A stretch of DNA of 26,810 bases from Lachnospiraceae bacterium (GTDB lineage Bacteria; Bacillota; Clostridia; Lachnospirales; Lachnospiraceae), in contig CAAEMT010000018.1 of the NCBI GenBank assembly GCA_900757145.1, positions 1-26,810 of the forward strand. Reading direction: 5' to 3'. The number at the start of each line of letters is the position of its first letter. Position 1 is the stretch's first letter. The position numbers and the translations under genes were made by a program. Below are positions 1-7,265 of this stretch, in pieces. The notes under the pieces were generated by a model. The model was not told the DNA's origin. It ran no database searches and worked only from the letters and a program-made list of their open reading frames with translations.

Positions 1-388
1 ACAATGCTTATCTTTTGGTCTTTGGTTCGGAATAGTGTAGTGCTGGCGGTCTATCTCTTGTTTTCGGTTGCTTGCTTCCTTACCGTACATGAGCATTGAA
101 TGAGGGATTGTAGTTTGGCTAAAATTATATTGTTTGTAGTTTAAAGAAGAATAGTCTTTAGAAGGTCTGTATTGCGGTGTTATTACGATAGGGCGCTTGC
201 TTGCAGTAGGGCTACTTATTTCTAATGGAGGCTTTACACTTATACAAAATATAGCTTGCTTTGTAGAATAGGGTATTCCATATAGCGCGATTCTGGGGCT
301 GTTTATGCTTATGCTTTTCATCTGTACAATCATATCGCTGATCGTTTATAAAAGTATTGTAGAATGTTTACGTAGATACCAAGATTAG
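1..388 (+). pseudogene. Decayed multi-pass membrane protein gene (remnant)
   Basis: Hydrophobic coding-like pieces lie in different frames and are broken by stops. Frame 1 from ATG at 4 to TGA at 97-99 encodes a segment with a clear membrane helix (WSLVRNSVVLAVYLLFSVAC). Frame 2 is open from 155 to the TAG at 269-271 (with GRLLAVGLLISNGGFTLIQN), and then from 272 to the TAG at 386-388 (with GLFMLMLFICTIISLIVYKS). Three hydrophobic stretches ending in a short basic tail suggest the C-terminal part of a transporter permease or a bacteriocin-associated membrane protein, but I cannot assign a family. At least one frameshift and several stops make it non-functional. The 5' part lies outside the window. 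Confidence 0.35.
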
Positions 389-403
389 AAGGAAAGGAGC
401 GGT

Positions 404-493
404 TTGCAAAAATATACTATAAAAATAAAGGGAAACCACAGTTCATGTCGAATTGAGTATCAAAATAAAGAATATTCATGTAATTTAATGTGA
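404..493 (+). CDS. Possible 29-residue peptide ORF
   Basis: A TTG-initiated ORF starts 15 bases after the end of the decayed membrane gene and is preceded by an excellent purine-rich ribosome site (AAGGAAAGGAG, 389-399). The peptide is basic to polar with two cysteines (HSSCRIEYQNKEYSC). It has no recognisable signal peptide or membrane helix. It may be the start of a decayed downstream gene or a chance ORF. No function is assigned. Confidence 0.2.
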   Translation: MQKYTIKIKGNHSSCRIEYQNKEYSCNLM

Positions 494-511
494 AAATCAA
501 TATAAAGCACA

Positions 512-540
512 TTGAATTTAACACCAATGTTTGCTATACT
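512..540 (+). promoter_or_regulatory. Sigma-A type promoter for the AAA/DUF4143 gene
   Basis: TTGAAT (512-517) and TATACT (535-540) are separated by exactly 17 bases. This places transcription start near 547, so the ATG at 570 is the likely translation start. An in-frame TTG at 531 lies inside the -10 region and cannot be the start. Confidence 0.7.
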
Positions 541-569
541 ATATTCAGAACATGGAAAGGGAACTGAGT

Positions 570-1865
570 ATGTATAGAAAAATCATGGTGTTTTTAGAAG
601 CATGGAAAGAAAGCGAACACCGCAAACCTCTTATTCTGCAGGGGGCAAGGCAGGTGGGTAAAACGTATTCCATTCTGGAGTTTGGGCGTACTCATTATGA
701 GAACGTGGCATATTTCAATTTTGAAACGAATCCAAGGCTGAATGAAACCTTTGAAGAAAATATCAGCCCCGACTATCTGATACCGATTTTATCCCACATT
801 GCAGGCCAGACCATTGTGAGGGAAAAAACGTTGATTGTATTCGATGAAGTACAGCTTTGTGAAAGGGCGCTTACTTCCCTGAAATATTTTTGCGAAGATG
901 CTCCGGATTATCATATCATCGTGGCTGGCAGCCTGCTTGGTGTGGCAGTTAACAGGGCAAAATTTTCGTTTCCGGTCGGCAAGGTGGATATGAAAACCCT
1001 GTATCCGATGGATATGGAGGAGTTTCTGCTTGCAATGGGTGAGGGCGCGCTTGTGGAAGAGATCAAAAGGTGCTTTGAAACGGATAAACCAATGCCTGCA
1101 GCTTTGCATGATGCGGCGATGCAGTTCTACCGTCAGTATCTTGTGATAGGCGGTATGCCGGAGTGTGTAATGCAGTATGCCGAAACGAAAGATTATATTC
1201 TCGTTCGTCACACGCAGGATACGATACTTACAAGCTATTTAGGTGATATGAGCAAGTACAATAATCTGAATGAAATTAAGAAAACCAGACTTGCTTATGA
1301 TAACATTACGGTTCAGCTCTCAAAGAAAAATACCCGTTTCCAATATAAGCTGATCAAAAAAGGCGGACGGGCTTCTGAATTTGAAAATGCAATCGAATGG
1401 CTCTGTTTATCCGGTATCGTATCGCAGGTCTACAAGGTGGAACAGATCAAAAAGCCTTTGGAAAACTACCGTGATATTGATGCCTTCAAGATTTATGTAT
1501 CGGACTTGGGATTGCTTTGTGCTAAAAAGGATCTGGCTGCGAATGATATTCTCTATGAGGTTCCGGAAATCAATGATTTTAAGGGTGGCATGGCTGAAAA
1601 CTATGTCAATGTCCAGCTTTCCATCAACGGTTACAAGACTTATTATTGGAAATCTGAGCGCAGTGCGGAAATAGATTTTGTCATTCAGCGTGACGGTCAG
1701 CTTATTCCGATCGAGGTCAAATCTGCTGACAACACAAAAGCTAAGAGCTTAAAGGTGTATATGGATACGTACAAGCCTGCTTATGCAATCAAGCTTTCTG
1801 CGAAAAACTTTGCATTTGAGGATAATAAAAAGGTTGTTCCTCTCTATGCAGCATTTTGTATCTGA
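570..1865 (+). CDS. AAA-family ATPase with DUF4143 domain
   Basis: The product has 431 residues from ATG 570, chosen because GAAAGGGA (555-562) lies just upstream and the promoter -10 ends at 540. The N-terminal AAA_14 domain carries a Walker A motif (GARQVGKT, residues 25-32) and a Walker B motif (LIVFDE, 88-93). The C-terminal DUF4143 domain holds the usual SAEIDFV...IPIEVKS pattern, which resembles a PD-(D/E)xK nuclease core. Length is typical for this abundant family of single-gene ATPases, whose physiological role is poorly defined. They are scattered across Clostridia and Bacteroidetes and are often strain-variable. Here it has its own promoter and stands 48 bases upstream of the AgrC-like kinase. 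A functional link with the kinase is not evident. Confidence 0.85.
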   Translation: MYRKIMVFLEAWKESEHRKPLILQGARQVGKTYSILEFGRTHYENVAYFNFETNPRLNETFEENISPDYLIPILSHIAGQTIVREKTLIVFDEVQLCERALTSLKYFCEDAPDYHIIVAGSLLGVAVNRAKFSFPVGKVDMKTLYPMDMEEFLLAMGEGALVEEIKRCFETDKPMPAALHDAAMQFYRQYLVIGGMPECVMQYAETKDYILVRHTQDTILTSYLGDMSKYNNLNEIKKTRLAYDNITVQLSKKNTRFQYKLIKKGGRASEFENAIEWLCLSGIVSQVYKVEQIKKPLENYRDIDAFKIYVSDLGLLCAKKDLAANDILYEVPEINDFKGGMAENYVNVQLSINGYKTYYWKSERSAEIDFVIQRDGQLIPIEVKSADNTKAKSLKVYMDTYKPAYAIKLSAKNFAFEDNKKVVPLYAAFCI

Positions 1866-1913
1866 ATCTCGGTATTGGAAAATCTTTATGTCATAGACGA
1901 GGAGATTTGCAGC

Positions 1914-3272
1914 ATGGAAATGCAAGATTTGATTATTCAGGAAGCTATATACTTTGGAAATTTTTTGATCGTCATTTTTGTCGGACTGCTCTATCAGAGA
2001 GTACGCTTTCAAAAATTGGATTTCAAAAAAGTATTATGCATGGCAGGTATGACCTTTGCTGCTTATATTATGCTGTTTGAACTGCCGCTTGGCATATTTC
2101 CGGAGGTACGGCAGTTTTTAGATGCCAATCGTCTGGTATTTCTTGTTTATAATAATTTATCGAATTATTTCGTGCTGCTGTGTTTTTCGTACGTGTTTGT
2201 CGACCGCGATCTGAAAGTCAACATGATGCTGACGGCTGTCTGTTGGTCAGGATTTCAGATGGTATATTATCTGCTGAACAACCTTGTTTATGTACTGGCA
2301 GATATGGTTGGTTTCCCGTATTTACTGGTGGGGGTTCTTATCATCTGTATGGAATACTGGCTGCTCGACCGGTTTGTTTCAAAGAGCAGGCTGTCCCTGC
2401 TTCTGACTGCCTTTCAGGAGAAAAACTATTCTTTGCAGGCGGTTTTTCTGTTTGCCGTATGCATCGTGAATCTGCAGGTGATACTAAATGGAATTGCACC
2501 GCGCAGAAAAGCCGGCTGGATGACAGAGGAGGTTGTGCTTTTGGCGATCATCATCGTCAGTTTTGCGCTTTTGGCGAAGCAGGCGCTCCGGATATTTCAG
2601 GAGCAGGAGACGAAGCATTATCAGCAGATGATTTTGAACCAGCAGAATCTGTATATCCAGAATCTCGAAGAAACGCAGCAGAATCTGCGCACCTTAAAAC
2701 ACGATTACAAGAATATGATGGCGTCGTTGTATTTGCAGAGTAAAAGACATGATTTCGGGAAACTCCAAGAAAATATACAGAAGATGATGGATGATTTTGA
2801 TGAGAATATTGATCGTAAAATGAATGTGAATCAACAGATGTCTCATTTAAAACATTTGGAATTGAAAAGTCTTTTGTTTCAAAAGATTACGGAGATTCAC
2901 AAGTACAATATTCCGTTTCATCTTGAGATATTCCAGCCTGTCAGAGAGATACCGGCGGAGGCGATCGATCTGGTGCGGATGGTGGGGATATTGATGGACA
3001 ATGCCATCGAGGCAGCAAAGGAAAATCAGGGCGATATCCTCCTGCTTCTTATGCAGCAGGAAAGCAGTTTGACGATTGTTGTTGAAAATTATGCAGAAGA
3101 GGACGTGGATATTGATCGGATCGTGCAGCAGGGGTATACGACAAAGGAGAATCATACCGGTCTGGGACTTGCGGGGCTGGAGCAGATTGTCCGGAAGTAT
3201 CCCAATATTCTGCACAACTATTCCTGTATGAACCATCGTTTTGTGCAGGAAATAATTATAACAGATCATTGA
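1914..3272 (+). CDS. AgrC-like sensor histidine kinase (GHKL type)
   Basis: The ATG at 1914 follows GAGGAG (1899-1904) at proper spacing and gives 452 residues. A TTG at 1875 is possible in frame but has no ribosome site. The N-terminal half has about six hydrophobic helices. A coiled-coil linker (ETQQNLRTLKHDYKNMM) follows and carries the phospho-acceptor histidine near residue 263. The C-terminal GHKL ATPase shows the N box (MDNAIEAA) and a G box (GLGLAGL). This is the arrangement of HPK10 peptide-sensing kinases such as AgrC and ComD. The LytTR regulator begins 12 bases downstream. No AgrB or AgrD gene is visible nearby, so the signal is unknown. Confidence 0.85.
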   Translation: MEMQDLIIQEAIYFGNFLIVIFVGLLYQRVRFQKLDFKKVLCMAGMTFAAYIMLFELPLGIFPEVRQFLDANRLVFLVYNNLSNYFVLLCFSYVFVDRDLKVNMMLTAVCWSGFQMVYYLLNNLVYVLADMVGFPYLLVGVLIICMEYWLLDRFVSKSRLSLLLTAFQEKNYSLQAVFLFAVCIVNLQVILNGIAPRRKAGWMTEEVVLLAIIIVSFALLAKQALRIFQEQETKHYQQMILNQQNLYIQNLEETQQNLRTLKHDYKNMMASLYLQSKRHDFGKLQENIQKMMDDFDENIDRKMNVNQQMSHLKHLELKSLLFQKITEIHKYNIPFHLEIFQPVREIPAEAIDLVRMVGILMDNAIEAAKENQGDILLLLMQQESSLTIVVENYAEEDVDIDRIVQQGYTTKENHTGLGLAGLEQIVRKYPNILHNYSCMNHRFVQEIIITDH

Positions 3273-3284
3273 GGAGTACAGGAT

Positions 3285-3986
3285 ATGCTTCCTATTTATA
3301 TTTGTGATGATGACAGGACGATGCTTCGGTATCTCAAAGAACAGATCGGGAAACAGATACTGATTCAGGAATATGATATGACGGTTGCATTCTGTGGTAC
3401 GGATCCGGAAGAATTGCTCGCTCACTTAAGGCAGAGTCAGACAAAGCGCAATCTGTACTTTCTGGATGTAGAATTGAAGCATAAAAAGTATGACGGATTT
3501 CTTCTCGGCAAAGAGATCCGAGAGACCGATCCGCATGGGACGATGATTTATATTACGAGTTTTGGAAATCTGGCTTATAAGACGTTTCAGTATCATCTGG
3601 AGGCTTTTGATTATATTACGAAAGATACTCCGGAAAAAGTAAACGAATCGCTGACTGCGTGCATGAGATCAGTTGCGGAGCTGATGGTGAAGGAAAATGC
3701 AGACCCGATGGATTACTACACAGTCAAAACAGGAGAGCGTTTTTGTCATGTGCCGATAGAGGAAATAGATTTTTTTGAGACATCTTCCAGATCACATTTT
3801 GTGGTGCTGCACGCCAGACGTCAGAGAATTGAATTTTCGGGCAATCTTTCGGATATTGAGGCACAACTTGCCCCAGCGTTCCTGAAAGTGCATCGTTCGT
3901 ATTTGGTTGCCCCTGACAAGATTGAAGAACTGGATCTAAAGAATAACCGAATCTGGATCAATGGCAAAGCCTGTCTCTCTTCGTGA
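3285..3986 (+). CDS. AgrA-like response regulator, LytTR DNA-binding
   Basis: The product has 233 residues, with AGGAG eight bases before the ATG. The receiver domain has the acidic pocket DDD (8-10), acceptor D61 (YFLDVEL) and a conserved ITSF segment. The LytTR domain runs from about residue 145 to the end (FFETSSRSHFVVL, KVHRSYLVAPDKIEELDLKN). It pairs with the upstream kinase. The C-terminus stops abruptly at NGKACLSS, just where LytTR proteins normally continue with a motif like vSlr. The continuation SLREYSRNLL is present in another frame beginning at 3961-3980, right after a TCTCTCTT tract. A two-base contraction there would explain the truncation. The final LytTR strand/helix may therefore be missing. 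Confidence 0.82.
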   Translation: MLPIYICDDDRTMLRYLKEQIGKQILIQEYDMTVAFCGTDPEELLAHLRQSQTKRNLYFLDVELKHKKYDGFLLGKEIRETDPHGTMIYITSFGNLAYKTFQYHLEAFDYITKDTPEKVNESLTACMRSVAELMVKENADPMDYYTVKTGERFCHVPIEEIDFFETSSRSHFVVLHARRQRIEFSGNLSDIEAQLAPAFLKVHRSYLVAPDKIEELDLKNNRIWINGKACLSS

Positions 3987-4146
3987 ATATAGCAGAAACT
4001 TATTATTTGTTGTACTAGCTATAGCAGTTTGGCTGTCGTGAGACGTCCTGCCTGTCATTTGGGAAGAAAAAAGACCGTTTGGGAAATAATCCGCAAAGGT
4101 CCGGGTGGTGCAGCTATACTCTCTGTAACAGCAACAGGTATTTATC

Positions 4147-4419
4147 ATGAAAATAAAATCAATCTTATCAAACCACACAGTAATGCTTTCGATCCTTTTC
4201 TTTACCTTTGCGGGATATTTCTTTGCAGTATATCGGGAAAATGCGAATCAGGCGTTGAATTGTTCTCTCTTGATCATCGCCGCAAGCTGTCTGTATTCTG
4301 AAAATCCGATCTTCGGAGGAAAGCAGCCGGAAAACAGGGCGCTTCGTCTGCTGGCACACCTCGACGGCGCTTTACTGATTGTCTGGTTTGTGTGCATAGT
4401 TGCGCAGCTCTTCTTATAA
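4147..4419 (+). CDS. Small membrane protein, three predicted helices, unknown function
   Basis: This is a 90-residue hydrophobic protein with probable helices at residues 12-28 (MLSILFFTFAGYFFAVY), 37-51 (LNCSLLIIAASCLYS) and 73-90 (GALLIVWFVCIVAQLFL). The ribosome site is weak (ACAGG about 10 bases upstream). It sits between the AgrC/AgrA pair and a strong terminator at 4459-4490, so it may be the last gene of that unit. I do not recognise a family. It is too short and lacks the Cys/His pattern for an AgrB protease. The ORF is plausible but not certain, given the 160-base gap before it. Confidence 0.45.
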   Translation: MKIKSILSNHTVMLSILFFTFAGYFFAVYRENANQALNCSLLIIAASCLYSENPIFGGKQPENRALRLLAHLDGALLIVWFVCIVAQLFL

Positions 4420-4458
4420 GAAAACGGATCACATTTCATGGCGTATCTTAGGTTCTCG

Positions 4459-4490
4459 GGCACAGCGTTTTCTGCGCTGTGCCAATTTTC
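4459..4490 (+). terminator. Intrinsic terminator after the AgrCA-like unit
   Basis: A perfect 9-bp stem GGCACAGCG / CGCTGTGCC (4459-4467 and 4475-4483) with a 7-base loop is followed by AATTTTC. The T run is short, but the stem is GC-rich. Confidence 0.7.
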
Positions 4491-4685
4491 TGTCAAAAAC
4501 TTCTGGGATACATATCAATAATTTCCTGTAAAAAACATTTCATTCCGTCTGATTTCCAATCTTAAAAAAACAAGAAAAATCAAACAGAAAAGTAGTTTTA
4601 TTGATCCGATAAATGTAGAATACGTATGGTACAAAAAAGGAAGATTCAGACTCTTAAGAGAGATGAGGCGGTGTATAGAAAGAAG
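4491..4685. other. AT-rich intergenic stretch, nothing recognised
   Basis: No ORF with a ribosome site, no clear repeat and no RNA gene is visible between the terminator and the next promoter. The stretch is A-rich on the plus strand. Confidence 0.5.
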
Positions 4686-4714
4686 TGGAACAAGTACGGG
4701 ATATATGATACAAT
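4686..4714 (+). promoter_or_regulatory. Probable extended -10 promoter for the Rpn-family gene
   Basis: TACAAT (4709-4714) is preceded by TG at the extended -10 position (4706-4707). The -35 candidate TGGAAC (4686-4691) at 17 bases is poor. Transcription would start near 4721, about 35 bases before the GTG start. Confidence 0.5.
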
Positions 4715-4754
4715 GAGAAAGTAAGGGGAATATCGCCCACGCTGACTGGACAGG

Positions 4755-5753
4755 GTGATTAAAACGAAGAAAAAGAATAAAGTAAAGCCAGATGCGATTT
4801 TAAAGAACTTCTGGAGAGACAATGCAAGATTTGCGGATCTATTCAACGCGATCTTATTTGACGGGGAGAACGTGATAGATCCGGAGGAATTAAAAGAGGC
4901 AGATACAGATCTTTCCGCAGTTCTGAAATTTAACGGTCATGCCGATACCCTTCAGAAGATAATGGATGTGGTAAAAAAGAGCGCTTATGGTGTGGATTTT
5001 GTGATCTTAGGACTGGAAAATCAGCAGCATATTCATTACGGTATGCCTCTGCGCATCATGCTGGGCGATACACTTGGATATGTAAAGGAATATCAGGAAA
5101 TAGCAAAGAAAAATAAAACAAAGGGAAACTGGAAAGGCACAGAAGAGTTTCTTTCCGGCTTCTGCAAAGAAGACCGGCTGCATCCGATGGTCACTGTCTG
5201 TATATACTACGGAGAGAATGCGTGGGACGGCCCGGTGGCATTGACAGATATGCTGAATATTCCCAAAAAGCTGCGTTTTGTGGTAAATGATTACAAAATG
5301 AATTTGATACAGGTGCATGACAGTGAACGATTTCATTTCACAAATCCGGATGTTCAGACTGTCTTTGAGGTGAGCCGGAATATCTTCAAAAGAGAGTATG
5401 GGAAAATTTCAGAGGTGTACAAAGATCAGGAGCTTGATTCGGAAATAGGACTCGTGATCGGGGCGATCACAGAGTCGCAGAAAATTATCAGTCAGGCATT
5501 AGAGCGAAAAGGGGGCAGGATGAATATGTGCAGGGCATTAGAAGAATTAAAACAAGAGGGAATAGCAGAAGGTATTGAACAGGGAATCGAACAGGGTATA
5601 GAAAAAGGCATGGAAAAGGGACTGGAAAGAGGAAAAATTCTGGCTCGTTTAGAGGATGGTATGTCACCGGAAGAAATCGCGCATAAGATGGACTTAACGG
5701 TAAAACAGGTAGAACAGGTGTTGGAAGAGTACAAAGCAGATGCAGATATCTGA
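4755..5753 (+). CDS. Rpn-family recombination-promoting nuclease / putative transposase
   Basis: The product has 332 residues. An in-frame stop at 4743 limits the start to GTG 4755, although no well-spaced ribosome site is present. The N-terminal segment ARFADLFNAILFDGENVI is typical of Clostridial Rpn/YhgA-like proteins with a PD-(D/E)xK nuclease fold, and VDFVILGLENQQ fits the catalytic E-x-Q strand. These proteins are DNA endonucleases linked to RecA-independent recombination and were historically annotated as transposases. The C-terminus has a run of four-residue GxEx repeats and then a short helix-turn-helix-like tail (SPEEIAHKMDLTVKQVEQVL). It stands alone with its own promoter. Such genes are multicopy and strain-variable. 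Confidence 0.82.
   Translation: MIKTKKKNKVKPDAILKNFWRDNARFADLFNAILFDGENVIDPEELKEADTDLSAVLKFNGHADTLQKIMDVVKKSAYGVDFVILGLENQQHIHYGMPLRIMLGDTLGYVKEYQEIAKKNKTKGNWKGTEEFLSGFCKEDRLHPMVTVCIYYGENAWDGPVALTDMLNIPKKLRFVVNDYKMNLIQVHDSERFHFTNPDVQTVFEVSRNIFKREYGKISEVYKDQELDSEIGLVIGAITESQKIISQALERKGGRMNMCRALEELKQEGIAEGIEQGIEQGIEKGMEKGLERGKILARLEDGMSPEEIAHKMDLTVKQVEQVLEEYKADADI
5559..5630 (+). repeat. Six 12-base in-frame repeats encoding G-[IML]-[EA]-x
   Basis: Consecutive 12-base units encode GIAE, GIEQ, GIEQ, GIEK, GMEK and GLER within the Rpn-family gene. The units are diverged at the DNA level but keep strict period. They would form a highly charged helix. Such tails vary in copy number among family members. 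Confidence 0.85.
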
Positions 5754-5764
5754 TGCCTGAGAAT

Positions 5765-5840
5765 ATCCCTGTGCATGGAATGTATTTCTTAATCGTTAGA
5801 TTTTGTATTTAACTTTTAGGAACATCTCATGTACAGGGAT
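5765..5840. repeat. 13-bp inverted repeat flanking about 50 bases
   Basis: ATCCCTGTGCATG (5765-5777) pairs with CATGTACAGGGAT (5828-5840), with a single G-T wobble. It lies just after the Rpn-family stop codon. It could be a long-loop terminator (TTATTTG follows) or the ends of a tiny non-autonomous element. Confidence 0.45.
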
Positions 5841-5889
5841 TTATTTGAAAAGATATAAAACCAGAATTTGAATAAAGGAGATGTAACAT

Positions 5890-7086
5890 ATGACTGCAAT
5901 TTATTTGTCACCGGTATACATTGTATTGTGCCTGTATATTCTATTACGGCTGCTCTCGTGGCTGAAAGACTGCCATCCAAGGGCAGGCAGAAAAGATTTG
6001 CGGTTATTGATCGTGGCAGTGTATGTGTTTCTTGCTTTGAGTGTACTGACCGCATTTTTACTTCCGCCCTCTGGAATCCAGAGAGTGATCAAGCTGATAA
6101 GCAATTATTGGCTTGGTACAATGATGTACGGTCTGATGATCATAGCCGCAGCAGATATTATGCGTCTGATCCTGAAGCGGACACGGCTTAAAAACAGCAG
6201 GAAGCTATTCGGGATCAGAGGGCATGCAGTCGTGGGGACGATCTGCTTTGTGCTGATCGCAGTGATAAGCGCCATCGGAATCTGGAATGCCGGTACGATC
6301 CGCCGGACAGAGTATGAGGTGACAGTCGATAAGCGGGCTGGAAATCTGGATGCTCTTCGGGTAGTACTTGTGGCTGACCTGCATCTTGGCTACAGCATAG
6401 GAAGCTGGAATATGAAAAAAATGGTTCAGAAAATCAACGCGCAGGAGCCGGATCTTGTCGTGATCGCAGGTGATATATTTGATAATGAATACGAGGCGCT
6501 TGATGATCCCGATCGTCTGGTGAAGATACTCTCGTCAATCAAAAGTACATACGGCGTATACGCATGCTATGGTAACCATGATATTCAGGAAAAGATACTG
6601 GCCGGGTTTACCTTTCCTAAAAAAGGGAAAAAAATGAGTGATCCACGCATGGATGAATTTTTGAAGAAAGCGAATATTACACTTTTGCGGGATGAGGGTG
6701 TGCTGGTCGATGATGCTTTTTATCTCTATGGACGCCCTGACTTTGAACGTCCGGGGCGAGGAATAGACAAACGAAAGAGTGCTGCCGAGATCACAGAAAA
6801 ACTTGACATGACAAAACCGGTTCTTGTGATCGATCACGAACCAAGAGAGCTTGAGGCGCTTGCCGATGCGGGCGTAGATCTCGATCTGTGCGGGCACACG
6901 CATGATGGGCAGATGTTCCCGGGAAATATCATTACGGCTCTTATGTGGGAAAATTCTTACGGATATCTGAAAGTGGGTGAGATGCACAATATCGTGACAT
7001 CGGGCGTAGGGGTATTCGGGCCGTTTATGCGTGTTGGGACGAAAAGCGAGATATGTGTGATTGATGTAAAGTTTTGCGGCAGATAA
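5890..7086 (+). CDS. Membrane-anchored metallophosphoesterase (calcineurin-like, YkuE/YaeI type)
   Basis: The product has 398 residues, and the ATG at 5890 follows AAAGGAG at ideal spacing. About four hydrophobic helices occupy residues 1-135. The catalytic domain follows with all dimetal motifs in order: D163-x-H165 (VADLHLGY), G194-D195 (IAGDIFD), G228-N-H-D231 (YGNHD), H316 (IDHEP) and G335-H-T-H338 (CGHTHDGQ). Relatives include YkuE, a cell-wall-associated phosphoesterase, and YaeI/LpxG-like enzymes, so a phospholipid or envelope substrate is likely but unproven. The active-site domain should lie at the membrane face. It appears monocistronic, with 179 bases to the next gene. Confidence 0.87.
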   Translation: MTAIYLSPVYIVLCLYILLRLLSWLKDCHPRAGRKDLRLLIVAVYVFLALSVLTAFLLPPSGIQRVIKLISNYWLGTMMYGLMIIAAADIMRLILKRTRLKNSRKLFGIRGHAVVGTICFVLIAVISAIGIWNAGTIRRTEYEVTVDKRAGNLDALRVVLVADLHLGYSIGSWNMKKMVQKINAQEPDLVVIAGDIFDNEYEALDDPDRLVKILSSIKSTYGVYACYGNHDIQEKILAGFTFPKKGKKMSDPRMDEFLKKANITLLRDEGVLVDDAFYLYGRPDFERPGRGIDKRKSAAEITEKLDMTKPVLVIDHEPRELEALADAGVDLDLCGHTHDGQMFPGNIITALMWENSYGYLKVGEMHNIVTSGVGVFGPFMRVGTKSEICVIDVKFCGR

Positions 7087-7193
7087 AAATGTCAAATCAA
7101 ATCGCTGAAAAGAAGACAGGATTAAGAGAAAACCGAGATTGTATGCAGGAAATGTTTGAAACGAGAAAAAGATAATAATGAAGTTTTTGCGCT

Positions 7194-7222
7194 GATTTTG
7201 GCTGTTTTGCAGCTGTAAAATC
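7194..7222. repeat. Small inverted repeat upstream of the DUF362 gene
   Basis: GATTTT (7194-7199) and AAAATC (7217-7222) enclose an inner GCTG/CAGC pair, giving a weak imperfect hairpin. No T run follows. It could be a minor leader structure. No clear promoter was found in 7087-7265. Confidence 0.25.
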
Positions 7223-7265
7223 AAACGTAGCAGGCAGAGATGTTTATAGGAGTATAGAGAGGAAT

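Noticed and set aside
4029..4301. Frame encoding a 90-residue product between the LytTR regulator and the terminator, considered as an AgrD-like precursor
   Set aside because: It starts with TTG without a ribosome site, lacks an autoinducer-like Cys followed by an acidic tail, and overlaps the better membrane-protein ORF at 4147-4419.
4755..5753. Insertion sequence transposase
   Set aside because: Rpn proteins are often labelled transposases, but no terminal inverted repeats with target duplication frame this gene, and its motifs are those of the PD-(D/E)xK nuclease family.
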